From a virus, in IMG/VR virus record IMGVR_UViG_3300017757_000081, positions 1 to 29,843 of that record: DNA of 29,843 nt. One strand, 5' to 3'. A program made the position numbers and the translations under genes. Below the pieces are notes generated by a model. It was not told the origin of the DNA. It was given only the letters and a program-made list of their open reading frames with translations, and searched no databases. Positions within the stretch are counted from its first letter, which is position 1. The number at the start of each line of letters is the position of its first letter. Shown here in pieces: positions 6,956 to 14,003 of this stretch.

Positions 6956-7239
6956 TGAAAACAAAGTATTTACCTAAGTTAGACTTATTCAAACACGAGT
7001 TTGTCATGGTCTACTGGGTAGACATAGAGTCAGACGCTGGGTGGCGTAGTATAGAGGATGTCAACTGTGATGACTTACCTATCTGCATATCCAGTGGATG
7101 GCTCATTAAGAAAGATAAGAAGGTTACACGTTTAGTCAGTGACTTCAATGTAGATTCAGATGGTAAAGTAAATGAAGTAGGCAACTCAACAATCATTCCT
7201 ACTTGTGTCATACAAAAAATTATTAAAATAAAACTATGA
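6955..7239 (+). CDS. Small hypothetical protein, phage-conserved type
   Basis: 94 residues, starting in a TAATG overlap with the gene before it. The predicted structure is mostly beta: FVMVYWVDIESDAGW (17-31), ICISSGWLIKKDKKVTRLV, then STIIPTCVIQKIIKIK. I recall small proteins of this pattern (a W-x-D-x-x-S-D-x-G-W block, then I-P-x-x-V-I near the end) as hypotheticals in marine phages, without a known function. No catalytic motif, signal peptide or membrane segment is seen. It is placed between helicase and polymerase, so a role near replication is possible but unsupported. Confidence 0.75.
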   Translation: MKTKYLPKLDLFKHEFVMVYWVDIESDAGWRSIEDVNCDDLPICISSGWLIKKDKKVTRLVSDFNVDSDGKVNEVGNSTIIPTCVIQKIIKIKL

Positions 7240-7565
7240 ATAAAAATGATAAGGGACACTATGGTGAGCTTATTGGTTGTGCGTGGTTAATCAAGAAGGG
7301 CTACTGGGTATTCAGAAACGTTGCCCCGCATGGTTGTATAGATGCTGTGGGAATACATCAAGAAACTGGAGAAAAAATTTTAGTAGACTTTAAGGTAGCT
7401 TACTACCGAAAGAATGGCTGGGAGACTTCACGTATAACTAGTGCCAAAGGTAAAGAGTTAGGTGTGAGAATTGTATATGTAGATTTAGAAACACATGAAT
7501 GCCGCATTAAAGATACATGGGAAAACTATTTAAAAAATAAACGTAAAATTAAAATGGAGAAGTAA
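7236..7565 (+). CDS. Small PD-(D/E)XK nuclease, Holliday-resolvase-like, putative
   Basis: 109 residues. The active-site pattern of the PD-(D/E)XK superfamily is readable: Glu11 in GELIGCAWLIKKGYWVF, Asp36 in GCIDAVG, and Asp51-Phe-Lys53 in ILVDFKV. The order of helix with Glu, strand with Asp, strand with D-x-K is the same as in small archaeal-type Hjc resolvases and related restriction-like nucleases. It starts in an ATGA overlap with the gene before it and shows no ribosome site, so it depends on translational coupling. It stops in a TAATG overlap with DNA polymerase. A second junction or flap nuclease beside endonuclease I is the likely role; the exact substrate cannot be read. Confidence 0.7.
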   Translation: MNKNDKGHYGELIGCAWLIKKGYWVFRNVAPHGCIDAVGIHQETGEKILVDFKVAYYRKNGWETSRITSAKGKELGVRIVYVDLETHECRIKDTWENYLKNKRKIKMEK

Positions 7566-9298
7566 TGAAGAGATACATATTTGATATCGAGACCAATGGT
7601 CTACTGACAGACGCTACCAAAGTACATTGTATTGTGATGTATGACTTAGATAAAGGAGAGTTATTACATCTAGATAATGAAGCTGCAATTAAGAAGCTGA
7701 CTAAGGCTGACTTAATAGTGGGGCATAACATTATCAAGTTTGATATTCCTGTATTAAAAAAGATTTATGACTTTAAACCTAGAGGTAAAGTATTTGATAC
7801 TATCATTGCTACTAGATTATTATTCCCTGACATTAGAGATGCAGACTTTAAACGTCAAGACTTCCCGACTAAACTTATAGGGAGACACAGCCTTGAAGCA
7901 TGGGGACACCGCATTGGTAAATACAAAGCACATATAGAAACTGATTGGTCAGAGTTTACAGCGGAGATGTTAGAGTACTGTAAGCAAGACGTGATAGTTA
8001 ACTCAGGACTATACAAAGCTATAGAAAAGAAGGGCTATGCACAGTCTGCTATGGATTTAGAACATCAAGTTGCTGACATTGTATTCAGACAAGAACAACA
8101 TGGCTTTACATTTGATAATGATAAAGCTACTAGATTATTCTCTACACTAAATGCTCGACGTTTTGAAATAGAAGATGAGCTACAAGAATTATTCCCGCCT
8201 ATAATTAAAGAGACAACATTCATACCTAAAGTAAATAACAAGACTAGAGGGTATGTTAAAGGTGAGCCCTTCATTAAGAAAGAGACTGTAACTTTTAATC
8301 CATCAAGTAGACAACATGTTGCTGAAAGATTTATAGATGTCTATGGTTGGAATCCAAAAGAGTTTACACCTGATGGTAAACCAAAGGTAGATGATGTAGT
8401 ATTAAGCAAGTTGGATTACCCAGCTGCTAAACTATTAGCCGAGCATTTCCTTTTAGATAAACGAATTGCACAACTTGCTACTGGTAATCAGGCGTGGCTT
8501 AAACTAGAGACTAACGGTAAACTTCACGGTACATGTAACACCAACTCAACCGTCACAGCTAGAGCAAGCCATGCCTACCCTAACTTAGCTCAAGTGCCCA
8601 GCGTACATGCCCCTTATGGTAAGGAATGTAGAGAGTTATTCACAGTGCCGACAGGTAAGAAGCTTGTAGGTATAGATGTATCAGGACTAGAAGTCAGGAT
8701 GCTCGCACACTACATGGCTAAGTTTGACAATGGTGAATACACTAAGGTAGTACTTGATGGTGACATCCACACAGAGACACAAACATTAGCGGGTCTTGAT
8801 TCAAGAGACTTAGCTAAACGTTTTTATTATTGTTTTCTATATGGTGGTGGTGTTAAGAAGATAGCTGAAGTAACAGGCAAGACTGTTAAAGAAGCTGGTC
8901 AAGTTAAAAAGAGATTCTTAAATAACTTACCCGCTCTTAACAAACTCATAGAGCAAGTACAATCTGCTGCTGCTAAAGGACACCTTAAAGGTTTAGATGG
9001 TAGACAGATAAAAGTCAGGTCACCACATAGTGCATTGAATACACTACTACAATCAGCGGGTGCTATTGTATGTAAGAAATGGTTAGTTGAATTTGATAGA
9101 CTAATCAAACCTTATGCTGATGTTAACCAAGTAGTGTGGGTACATGATGAGATACAAGTACAAGTAAATGCAGAGTGGGCTAACATCATTGGTGATAAAG
9201 CTGTTGAAGCTATTGAGAATGTGGGTTCAGAATTAGACCTACGTATTCCACTTACTGGTGAATATAAAATTGGTAACAACTGGAGTGAGACACACTAA
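7565..9298 (+). CDS. DNA polymerase, family A, with 3'-5' exonuclease (T7 gp5-like)
   Basis: 577 residues (T7: 704). The exonuclease domain is complete: IFDIETNG (Asp7, Glu9), GHNIIKFDIPV (Asp60) and CKQDVIV (Asp142). The polymerase domain has motif A GIDVSGLEVRMLAHYMAKFD (Asp371), the O-helix DLAKRFYYCFLYGGG (Lys418, Tyr422) and motif C WVHDEIQV (Asp528). Tyr422 at the T7 Tyr526 position means little discrimination against dideoxynucleotides is expected. Between LFPP (209-212) and TFNPSSR (243-249) there are only 30 residues, where T7 carries its roughly 76-residue thioredoxin-binding insert; most of that loop is missing. Start ATG 7565 in a TAATG overlap, with GGAG just upstream. Confidence 0.97.
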   Translation: MKRYIFDIETNGLLTDATKVHCIVMYDLDKGELLHLDNEAAIKKLTKADLIVGHNIIKFDIPVLKKIYDFKPRGKVFDTIIATRLLFPDIRDADFKRQDFPTKLIGRHSLEAWGHRIGKYKAHIETDWSEFTAEMLEYCKQDVIVNSGLYKAIEKKGYAQSAMDLEHQVADIVFRQEQHGFTFDNDKATRLFSTLNARRFEIEDELQELFPPIIKETTFIPKVNNKTRGYVKGEPFIKKETVTFNPSSRQHVAERFIDVYGWNPKEFTPDGKPKVDDVVLSKLDYPAAKLLAEHFLLDKRIAQLATGNQAWLKLETNGKLHGTCNTNSTVTARASHAYPNLAQVPSVHAPYGKECRELFTVPTGKKLVGIDVSGLEVRMLAHYMAKFDNGEYTKVVLDGDIHTETQTLAGLDSRDLAKRFYYCFLYGGGVKKIAEVTGKTVKEAGQVKKRFLNNLPALNKLIEQVQSAAAKGHLKGLDGRQIKVRSPHSALNTLLQSAGAIVCKKWLVEFDRLIKPYADVNQVVWVHDEIQVQVNAEWANIIGDKAVEAIENVGSELDLRIPLTGEYKIGNNWSETH

Positions 9299-10083
9299 TG
9301 AAAGAAAACATGAAGAACTATAATAAGAAAAGAGAGTTACTTATAGATGGTGATATTATTATTTATAAGACAGCACTACAAGAAGAGCAAGCTATCAAGT
9401 GGGACGAAAACCTTTGGACACTACATGCGTATGAAGACAAGGCAATAGCAGCGGTTGATGAAGCTATTAAAAAACTACAGAGAGACTTGTTGTGTAAGCC
9501 TTATAAGATAGCATTGACATCCCCTAATAACTTTAGAAAAGATGTGATGCCTAGTTATAAAGCTAACCGTAAGGGTGTACGTAAACCTATGATACTACCC
9601 GTGTTAAGACAACACATCATGGATAATCATAAAGGTATTATGTGGGATGGACTAGAAGCTGATGATGTTCTAGGTATACTAGCAACTACCATTGACCCTT
9701 ATTATGATAAAGACCCCATTATAGTATCTATAGATAAAGACTTTAAACAGATACCAGCATTGATATGTCTTGATGGTGACACAATCAATAGGATTACAAA
9801 GCCTCAAGCTGACTACTGGTTTATGATGCAAGTATTAATGGGTGACCCAGTTGATGGTTACACAGGTTTACCTAGTGTAGGTATTAAGACTGCTGAAAAA
9901 ATACTAGGTGATAACAAGACTGTCCCACTGAGGACTTTGTGGGACAAAGTAGTTGAAGCTTATGAAAAGAAAGGATACACAGAGAAGGAAGCATTACAGC
10001 AAGCCCGTGTAGCTAAGATACTCAGAGCAGAAGACTATAACAAAAAGAAAGGAGAAGTAAAACTATGGCAAATAAAAAGGTGA
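9298..10083 (+). CDS. 5'-3' exonuclease (T7 gp6-like)
   Basis: 261 residues (T7: 300). Matches the FEN/5'-nuclease pattern of gp6: LLIDGDIIIY near the N-terminus, FRKDVMPSYKANRKG (T7: WRKELVDPNYKANRKA), GLEADDVLG (acidic metal cluster), IVSIDKDFKQIP and GDPVDGYTGLPSVGIKTAEK (helix-hairpin-helix DNA-binding region), then ARVAKILRAEDYN and a final LWQIK close to the T7 end LWRP. Role: removing RNA primers, degrading host DNA and making recombination ends. The start at 9298 is in a TAATG overlap; a second ATG at 9310 is also possible, since the ribosome site GGAG (9281-9284) is far away. A strong promoter-like sequence lies inside the gene at 9708. Confidence 0.93.
   Translation: MKENMKNYNKKRELLIDGDIIIYKTALQEEQAIKWDENLWTLHAYEDKAIAAVDEAIKKLQRDLLCKPYKIALTSPNNFRKDVMPSYKANRKGVRKPMILPVLRQHIMDNHKGIMWDGLEADDVLGILATTIDPYYDKDPIIVSIDKDFKQIPALICLDGDTINRITKPQADYWFMMQVLMGDPVDGYTGLPSVGIKTAEKILGDNKTVPLRTLWDKVVEAYEKKGYTEKEALQQARVAKILRAEDYNKKKGEVKLWQIKR
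9708..9724 (+). promoter_or_regulatory. Candidate internal phage promoter P6, inside the exonuclease gene
   Basis: TAAAGACCCCATTATAG matches the consensus TAAAGTNCCCNTTATAG at every fixed position but one (T to A at position 6). It is in the coding strand of the exonuclease gene, over codons for DKDPII, a stretch that is not conserved with T7 gp6 and so need not be kept for the protein. Predicted +1 is G9724, about 340 bases before the DUF3310 gene and 626 before nrdA. No other coding position comes this close to the consensus. Confidence 0.5.
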
Positions 10084-10340
10084 AGAATGATAAAGTACAA
10101 AATCCAAAACATTATTCGAGGTATAAGATACAGCCAGTGTCTTTTATTGTTGAGAATCAAATACCATATTGTGAGGCTAACGCTATCAAATACTTATGTC
10201 GCTGGCGTTACAAGCATAAGACGACTGCTGGAAAAATTGAAGACTTAAATAAAGCAGTAGAGTATATCAACATATTATTGAGAGAACAAAAAGATAGAAA
10301 AAAACTAGAGGACATTGACCCGCTACAAATAATTTCATAA
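10065..10340 (+). CDS. DUF3310-family protein (T7 gp1.7 nucleotide kinase relative)
   Basis: 91 residues with the family signature: NPKHYSRYKIQPVSFI (13-28), CEANAIKYLCRWRYKHKTT and GKIEDLNKAVEYINILL (60-76). The pattern N-P-x-H-Y, I-x-P, N-A-I-K-Y-x-x-R-x-x-x-K and E-D-L-x-K-A is that of DUF3310, which as I recall includes T7 gp1.7, a nucleoside-monophosphate kinase. Ribosome site AAAGGAG lies inside the exonuclease gene (10049-10055) and the start overlaps that gene by 19 bases. It is directly ahead of the ribonucleotide reductase genes, so a place in dNTP supply fits the context. Confidence 0.8.
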   Translation: MANKKVKNDKVQNPKHYSRYKIQPVSFIVENQIPYCEANAIKYLCRWRYKHKTTAGKIEDLNKAVEYINILLREQKDRKKLEDIDPLQIIS

Positions 10341-10349
10341 GGAGACAAC

Positions 10350-12104
10350 ATGATAGACCTGAGCAGAGATGAATTGTTAACATCATTCGGTAAGACTACC
10401 TTACATGATAGGTACTTATTACCTGAAGAGACTTCCCCACAAGAAGCATTTATGAGAGCAGCTAAAGCTTTCTCGGACAATGATGACATGGCGGAACGGA
10501 TATATAATTATTCATCAAAGCTTTGGTTCATGTTTGCTACACCCATACTTACCAATGGTGGTACTGACAGGGGTATGCCTATATCCTGTTTCTTGAACTA
10601 TGTGCCTGATAGCCGTGAAGGTTTGACTGGGCACTATTCAGAAAATGCTTGGCTTGCATCTGTTGGTGGTGGTATTGGTGGGTACTGGGGAGCAGTCAGG
10701 TCTGATGGTACAGCTACCAGTCATGGGTCACAAAGCTCAGGCTCTATACCATTCTTACATGTAGTAGACTCAGAGATGTTAGCCTTCTCTCAAGGAAAGA
10801 CTAGAAGGGGCAGCTATGCCGCTTACATGGACGTAAGCCATCCTGAGATACTAGAGTTTCTAGACATGCGTAAACCTAGTGGTGGAGATGTTCACCGTAA
10901 ATGTCTGAACTTACATCATGCAGTTAATCTATCTAATGACTTTATGGAATTAATATCTAACTGTATTAAAGAGCCAACGTTTGATGACAGCTGGAACTTA
11001 ATAGACCCACACACTAATAAGATAGTACGTGTAGTATCAGCTAGAGAATTATGGCAGAAGATATTAGAGAATAGAGTAGCTACTGGTGAGCCATACATAA
11101 TGTTTGGTGATACAGTTAATGAAGGTCTGCCACAACCACAAAAAGATTTAGGTTTAAAAGTACATCACTCTAACCTGTGCTCAGAGATAACATTACCAAC
11201 AGATGAGCACCGCACAGCAGTGTGTTGTCTGTCCAGTGTTAACCTTGAGAAGTATGATGAATGGAAAAAGGACAGTATGTTTATACCTGACTTGATACAT
11301 TTCTTAGATAACGTGTTACAACATTTTATCGACAACGCACCCGACACTTTATACAGGGCTAAGTTTTCCGCTGTCAATGAACGTAGTCTTGGGTTGGGTG
11401 CTATGGGGTTTCACTCTTACTTACAAGCGAACAGTATACCGTTTGAATCTGCACTAGCTAAGTCTAAAAACTTACAGATGTTTAAGCATATTAAACAACA
11501 AGCTATTGCGGAATCAAAGCGACTGGCTATTAAGAAGGGTGAAGCACCTGACATGGAAGGCACTGGTATGCGTAATGCACACTTACTAGCTATTGCACCA
11601 AACGCTTCTAGCTCAATTATCTGTGGTACTACATCACCATCTATTGAACCATTCAGGGCTAACGCTTATGTACAGAAAACAATGTCAGGTTCATTCTTAG
11701 TTAAGAACAAACACCTAGAGGAACTATTAGAATCTAAGGGTATGAACAATGATGATACATGGAAACATATACTAGCTAACAGAGGCTCAGTGCTAGAACT
11801 TAAAGGGTTAACTGATTATGAGAAAGATGTGTTTAAGACAGCTATAGAAATAAACCAGCAGTGGGTTATAGAGCACGCAGCAGACAGACAGGCATTTATT
11901 TGTCAGTCACAATCTGTTAATGTATTTGTTCCAGCTGATGTTCACATCAAGGAACTCCACGACATCCATATGTTGGCTTGGCAACGTAAACTTAAAACAC
12001 TATATTACTGTAGGTCTGAAGCTATCAAGCGAGCTGAACTAGTATCACAGAAAGTAGAAAGAACAATCATTCCCGAAGCGGAATGTCTATCATGCGAGGG
12101 ATAA
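10350..12104 (+). CDS. nrdA: Ribonucleoside-diphosphate reductase, alpha subunit (class I)
   Basis: 584 residues, much shorter than E. coli NrdA (761). All catalytic residues are seen: PISCFLN (Cys80), SNLCSEI (Asn275, Cys277, Glu279), VCCLSSVN (Cys292, second redox Cys), LYYCRSEA (Tyr552-Tyr553, radical transfer pair) and the C-terminal CLSC (Cys579, Cys582) that hands over electrons. The N-terminus enters the ten-helix barrel region early and lacks an ATP-cone, so dATP feedback at the activity site is not expected. Role: making deoxyribonucleotides from host ribonucleotides for phage replication. Ribosome site AAGGAG (10339-10344). Stops in a TAATG overlap with nrdB, giving equal expression of the two subunits. 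No glutaredoxin gene is seen beside it. Confidence 0.97.
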   Translation: MIDLSRDELLTSFGKTTLHDRYLLPEETSPQEAFMRAAKAFSDNDDMAERIYNYSSKLWFMFATPILTNGGTDRGMPISCFLNYVPDSREGLTGHYSENAWLASVGGGIGGYWGAVRSDGTATSHGSQSSGSIPFLHVVDSEMLAFSQGKTRRGSYAAYMDVSHPEILEFLDMRKPSGGDVHRKCLNLHHAVNLSNDFMELISNCIKEPTFDDSWNLIDPHTNKIVRVVSARELWQKILENRVATGEPYIMFGDTVNEGLPQPQKDLGLKVHHSNLCSEITLPTDEHRTAVCCLSSVNLEKYDEWKKDSMFIPDLIHFLDNVLQHFIDNAPDTLYRAKFSAVNERSLGLGAMGFHSYLQANSIPFESALAKSKNLQMFKHIKQQAIAESKRLAIKKGEAPDMEGTGMRNAHLLAIAPNASSSIICGTTSPSIEPFRANAYVQKTMSGSFLVKNKHLEELLESKGMNNDDTWKHILANRGSVLELKGLTDYEKDVFKTAIEINQQWVIEHAADRQAFICQSQSVNVFVPADVHIKELHDIHMLAWQRKLKTLYYCRSEAIKRAELVSQKVERTIIPEAECLSCEG

Positions 12105-13057
12105 TGAGAAACTTATTTAAAGAACGTACACACTACAAACCATTTGATTACTCATGGGCTTTTGAATCTTATGAGATGCAGCAAAAGATGCACTGGCTAC
12201 CATCTGAAGTATCTCTACATGAAGATGTAAGAGACTGGAATGAGAGACTAACAGAACCTGAGAAGAATCTTATCAATCAGATACTTAAATTCTTTACTCA
12301 AGGTGATGTTGATATAGCTAAGGCTTACCTTGATAAGTACATGCCTAAGTTTAAATCACCTGAAGTAAGGATGATGTTAACTTCCTTTGCTGCCAGTGAG
12401 GCTAACCATGCTCATAGTTATTCTATGCTCAATGATACACTGGGTCTACCTGAGTCAGAGTTTAAAGCATTCCAAGAATACAAAGAGATGGCAGACAAAC
12501 ACAAGTACCTATTCAAAGATAAAGGTAAAGGTACTGAAGGGCTGGCTAGAGACATAGCCTGTTTCTCAGCATTTGGTGAGGGGCTACAACTGTTCGCTTC
12601 CTTTGTTATGCTTCTTAACTTTCAACGCTTTGGACGTATGAAGGGCATGTGTCAGATAGTAACATGGTCAATTAGAGATGAGACTCACCATGTAGAAAGC
12701 ATGATTAAACTGTTCAAGGAAATGATTAAAGAGAACCCTGAGATTTGGACAGAAAAATTTAAAGCCAGTATCTACCAACAATGTAGAGATATGGTTGAGC
12801 TAGAAGATAAGTTTATTGACCTAGCATTTGAGCAAGGCGGTATACGTGGGCTAGAACCTAAGCAAGTTAAGCAGTACATTAGATACATTGCTGACCGTAG
12901 GCTGCTACAACTATCATTAAAACCTAATTACAAAGTAAAAGATAACCCATTAGAGTGGTTAGACTGGGTACTAAATGGTGTAGAACACGCTAACTTCTTT
13001 GAGAATAGAGCAACAGAGTACAACAAAGGAACAATTACTGGTACACTATGGACTTAA
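12104..13057 (+). CDS. nrdB: Ribonucleoside-diphosphate reductase, beta subunit (class I)
   Basis: 317 residues from ATG 12104, which overlaps the nrdA stop as TAATG and has GAGGG (12096-12100) four bases upstream; in-frame ATGs at 12083 and 12092 are less likely. The di-metal site is complete: Asp68 in FFTQGDVD, Glu99 and His102 in SEANHAHSY, Glu159 in FGEGLQLF, Glu193 and His196 in RDETHH. Tyr106, four residues after His102, takes the position of the radical Tyr122 of E. coli, so an ordinary tyrosyl-radical enzyme is predicted rather than a Tyr-less subtype. It forms the holoenzyme with the product of the gene before it. Its TAA stop is also the start of promoter P4. Confidence 0.96.
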   Translation: MRNLFKERTHYKPFDYSWAFESYEMQQKMHWLPSEVSLHEDVRDWNERLTEPEKNLINQILKFFTQGDVDIAKAYLDKYMPKFKSPEVRMMLTSFAASEANHAHSYSMLNDTLGLPESEFKAFQEYKEMADKHKYLFKDKGKGTEGLARDIACFSAFGEGLQLFASFVMLLNFQRFGRMKGMCQIVTWSIRDETHHVESMIKLFKEMIKENPEIWTEKFKASIYQQCRDMVELEDKFIDLAFEQGGIRGLEPKQVKQYIRYIADRRLLQLSLKPNYKVKDNPLEWLDWVLNGVEHANFFENRATEYNKGTITGTLWT

Positions 13058-13071
13058 AGTACCCGTTTTAG
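13055..13071 (+). promoter_or_regulatory. Phage RNA polymerase promoter P4 (before the structural genes)
   Basis: TAAAGTACCCGTTTTAG. It differs from the consensus by T for A in the TATAG box. The first three bases are the nrdB stop codon. Predicted +1 G13071 begins GAAGGATAAATATATG, so the AAGGA ribosome site of the next gene is in the first six bases. It is the last clear promoter before the portal, scaffold and capsid genes and probably drives them. Confidence 0.72.
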
Positions 13072-13083
13072 AAGGATAAATAT

Positions 13084-13287
13084 ATGTTTATAAATGATAT
13101 AGTAGGAACAGACGAAGACCAAGAGGTCAAACTGCCCAATACATCTAAGCAATTAGTAAAGTTATTGAATGAGATATACCCTGAGTCCTCTCCCAACATC
13201 TCTGATGAGGTGAAAGATATGTATTTCAAAGCTGGTCAACGTGATGTTGTCAGGTTCTTAAACGAATTAGTAGAGAGAGATAAGTAA
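13084..13287 (+). CDS. Small hypothetical protein
   Basis: 67 residues, first gene after promoter P4, with AAGGA (13072-13076) as ribosome site. It is acidic at the N-terminus (GTDEDQEVKLP), followed by two probable helices (SKQLVKLLNEIYPES, then SDEVKDMYFKAGQRDVVRFL). No known motif, membrane segment or signal. I do not recognise it. The pattern GQRDVVRFLNELVERD at the end recalls small proteins found near ribonucleotide reductase or portal genes in marine podoviruses, but I cannot name a function. Confidence 0.75.
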   Translation: MFINDIVGTDEDQEVKLPNTSKQLVKLLNEIYPESSPNISDEVKDMYFKAGQRDVVRFLNELVERDK

Positions 13288-13288
13288 T

Positions 13289-13537
13289 ATGTGTGGTTCT
13301 AGAGGTGGTATGGGACGTGGCATTGACATGCTAGAAGACATGGGTGCAGTCAGTAAAACTGGCAGTAGTCAAGACTTAGAGATATCACAGGCTGACCTTG
13401 AAGATGACCGAGCACCAGCTAGTGGTACTAAGCGTAGTAAAAAGAGTAAAACCAAAAGCTCTTCAAGTGCTACAACCATGAGCGGTACTAACCCATTAAA
13501 CAAGTCAAACACTGGCTTATCAATATACAGGAGCTAA
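13289..13537 (+). CDS. Met-Cys small virion-type protein, first of three tandem relatives
   Basis: 82 residues, low-complexity: Gly-rich N-terminus MCGSRGGMGRG, acidic middle (QADLEDDRAP), a Lys/Ser-rich stretch (KRSKKSKTKSSSS) and a C-terminus NTGLSIYRS. The Met-Cys start and the GL-S/N-I end recur in the next two genes. Its position ahead of the portal is that of T7 6.7/7.3, small head proteins that travel with the DNA, so a virion component is likely by context. The ribosome site is weak (GAGAGATAAG). No membrane segment. I infer a disordered protein with conserved ends; function is not known. Confidence 0.7.
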   Translation: MCGSRGGMGRGIDMLEDMGAVSKTGSSQDLEISQADLEDDRAPASGTKRSKKSKTKSSSSATTMSGTNPLNKSNTGLSIYRS

Positions 13538-13538
13538 T

Positions 13539-13766
13539 ATGTGTGGAATGTTATTCACCGAAGGTGACAATGTTAAAAGAATGTACAAAGACTCTACACC
13601 TGTTGGACAGGTAATCCGTAATGCAGACAGAAGAAATGCTGAGAAAGATAAGAATAGAATGAGAGATGAAGATTTAGCTATACAAAAAGATAAGAGAGAA
13701 ACTTACGGAAGCACCCGTAAAACCTTCGACAATACTAATACTGGATTAAACATTTACAAATCATAG
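13539..13766 (+). CDS. Met-Cys small virion-type protein, second of three tandem relatives
   Basis: 75 residues, beginning MCGMLFTEGDNVKRMYKD and ending NTNTGLNIYKS, closely matching the end of the gene before it (NTGLSIYRS). The middle is a highly charged, probably helical stretch (NADRRNAEKDKNRMRDEDLA, then IQKDKRETYG). Ribosome site AGGAG (13530-13534) lies over the end of the gene before. The unlike middles with like ends suggest old duplication, or a shared end signal placed on different bodies. Virion role inferred from position only. Confidence 0.7.
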   Translation: MCGMLFTEGDNVKRMYKDSTPVGQVIRNADRRNAEKDKNRMRDEDLAIQKDKRETYGSTRKTFDNTNTGLNIYKS

Positions 13767-13778
13767 GAGACAACATAT

Positions 13779-14003
13779 ATGTGTATGGGAAGCCCAAAGG
13801 TGTCAGCACCTGAACCAGCTCCAGCTCCAGCTCCAATAGCTTCACCAGCTGGTGATGACTTAGCTCCTACAGTTAAGACTTCTATTGATAAAGAGTCTGA
13901 AGAGGAAAAAGCTAAACGAGTTAAAAGACGTGGTACTAAATCATTACAAACTGGGTCAGGATTAAACATTCCTACAAGTGGCTCAGGTCTTAATATTTCT
14001 TAA
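13779..14003 (+). CDS. Met-Cys small virion-type protein, T7 gp7.3/gp6.7-like, third of three
   Basis: 74 residues: MCMGSPKVSAPEPAPAPAP (Pro/Ala-rich start), an acidic then basic middle (DKESEEEKAKRVKRRGTKSL) and an end with two copies of a motif, SGLNIPTSGSGLNIS. From memory T7 gp7.3 ends with KKSLSVARSSGGGINI and T7 gp6.7 begins MCFSPK with a Pro-rich region, so this protein resembles both; it also lies in the same place, directly before the portal. In T7 these proteins are in the particle and leave with the DNA. Strong ribosome site TAGGAGA (13765-13771). Stops in a TAATG overlap with the portal gene. Confidence 0.75.
   Translation: MCMGSPKVSAPEPAPAPAPIASPAGDDLAPTVKTSIDKESEEEKAKRVKRRGTKSLQTGSGLNIPTSGSGLNIS

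Noticed and set aside
7864-7885. CGACT plus TTATAGGGAGA looks like the T7 consensus promoter
   Set aside because: It lies in the codons for the conserved polymerase stretch KLIGRHSLEAWG, has wrong spacing for T7, and lacks the TAAAGTNCCC part of this phage's own promoters.
8604-8626. ATGCCCCTTATGGTAAGGA resembles promoter P3 with one base deleted
   Set aside because: It encodes the conserved HAPYGKECR motif of the DNA polymerase, lacks AAAGT at the right distance and has TATGG rather than TATAG.
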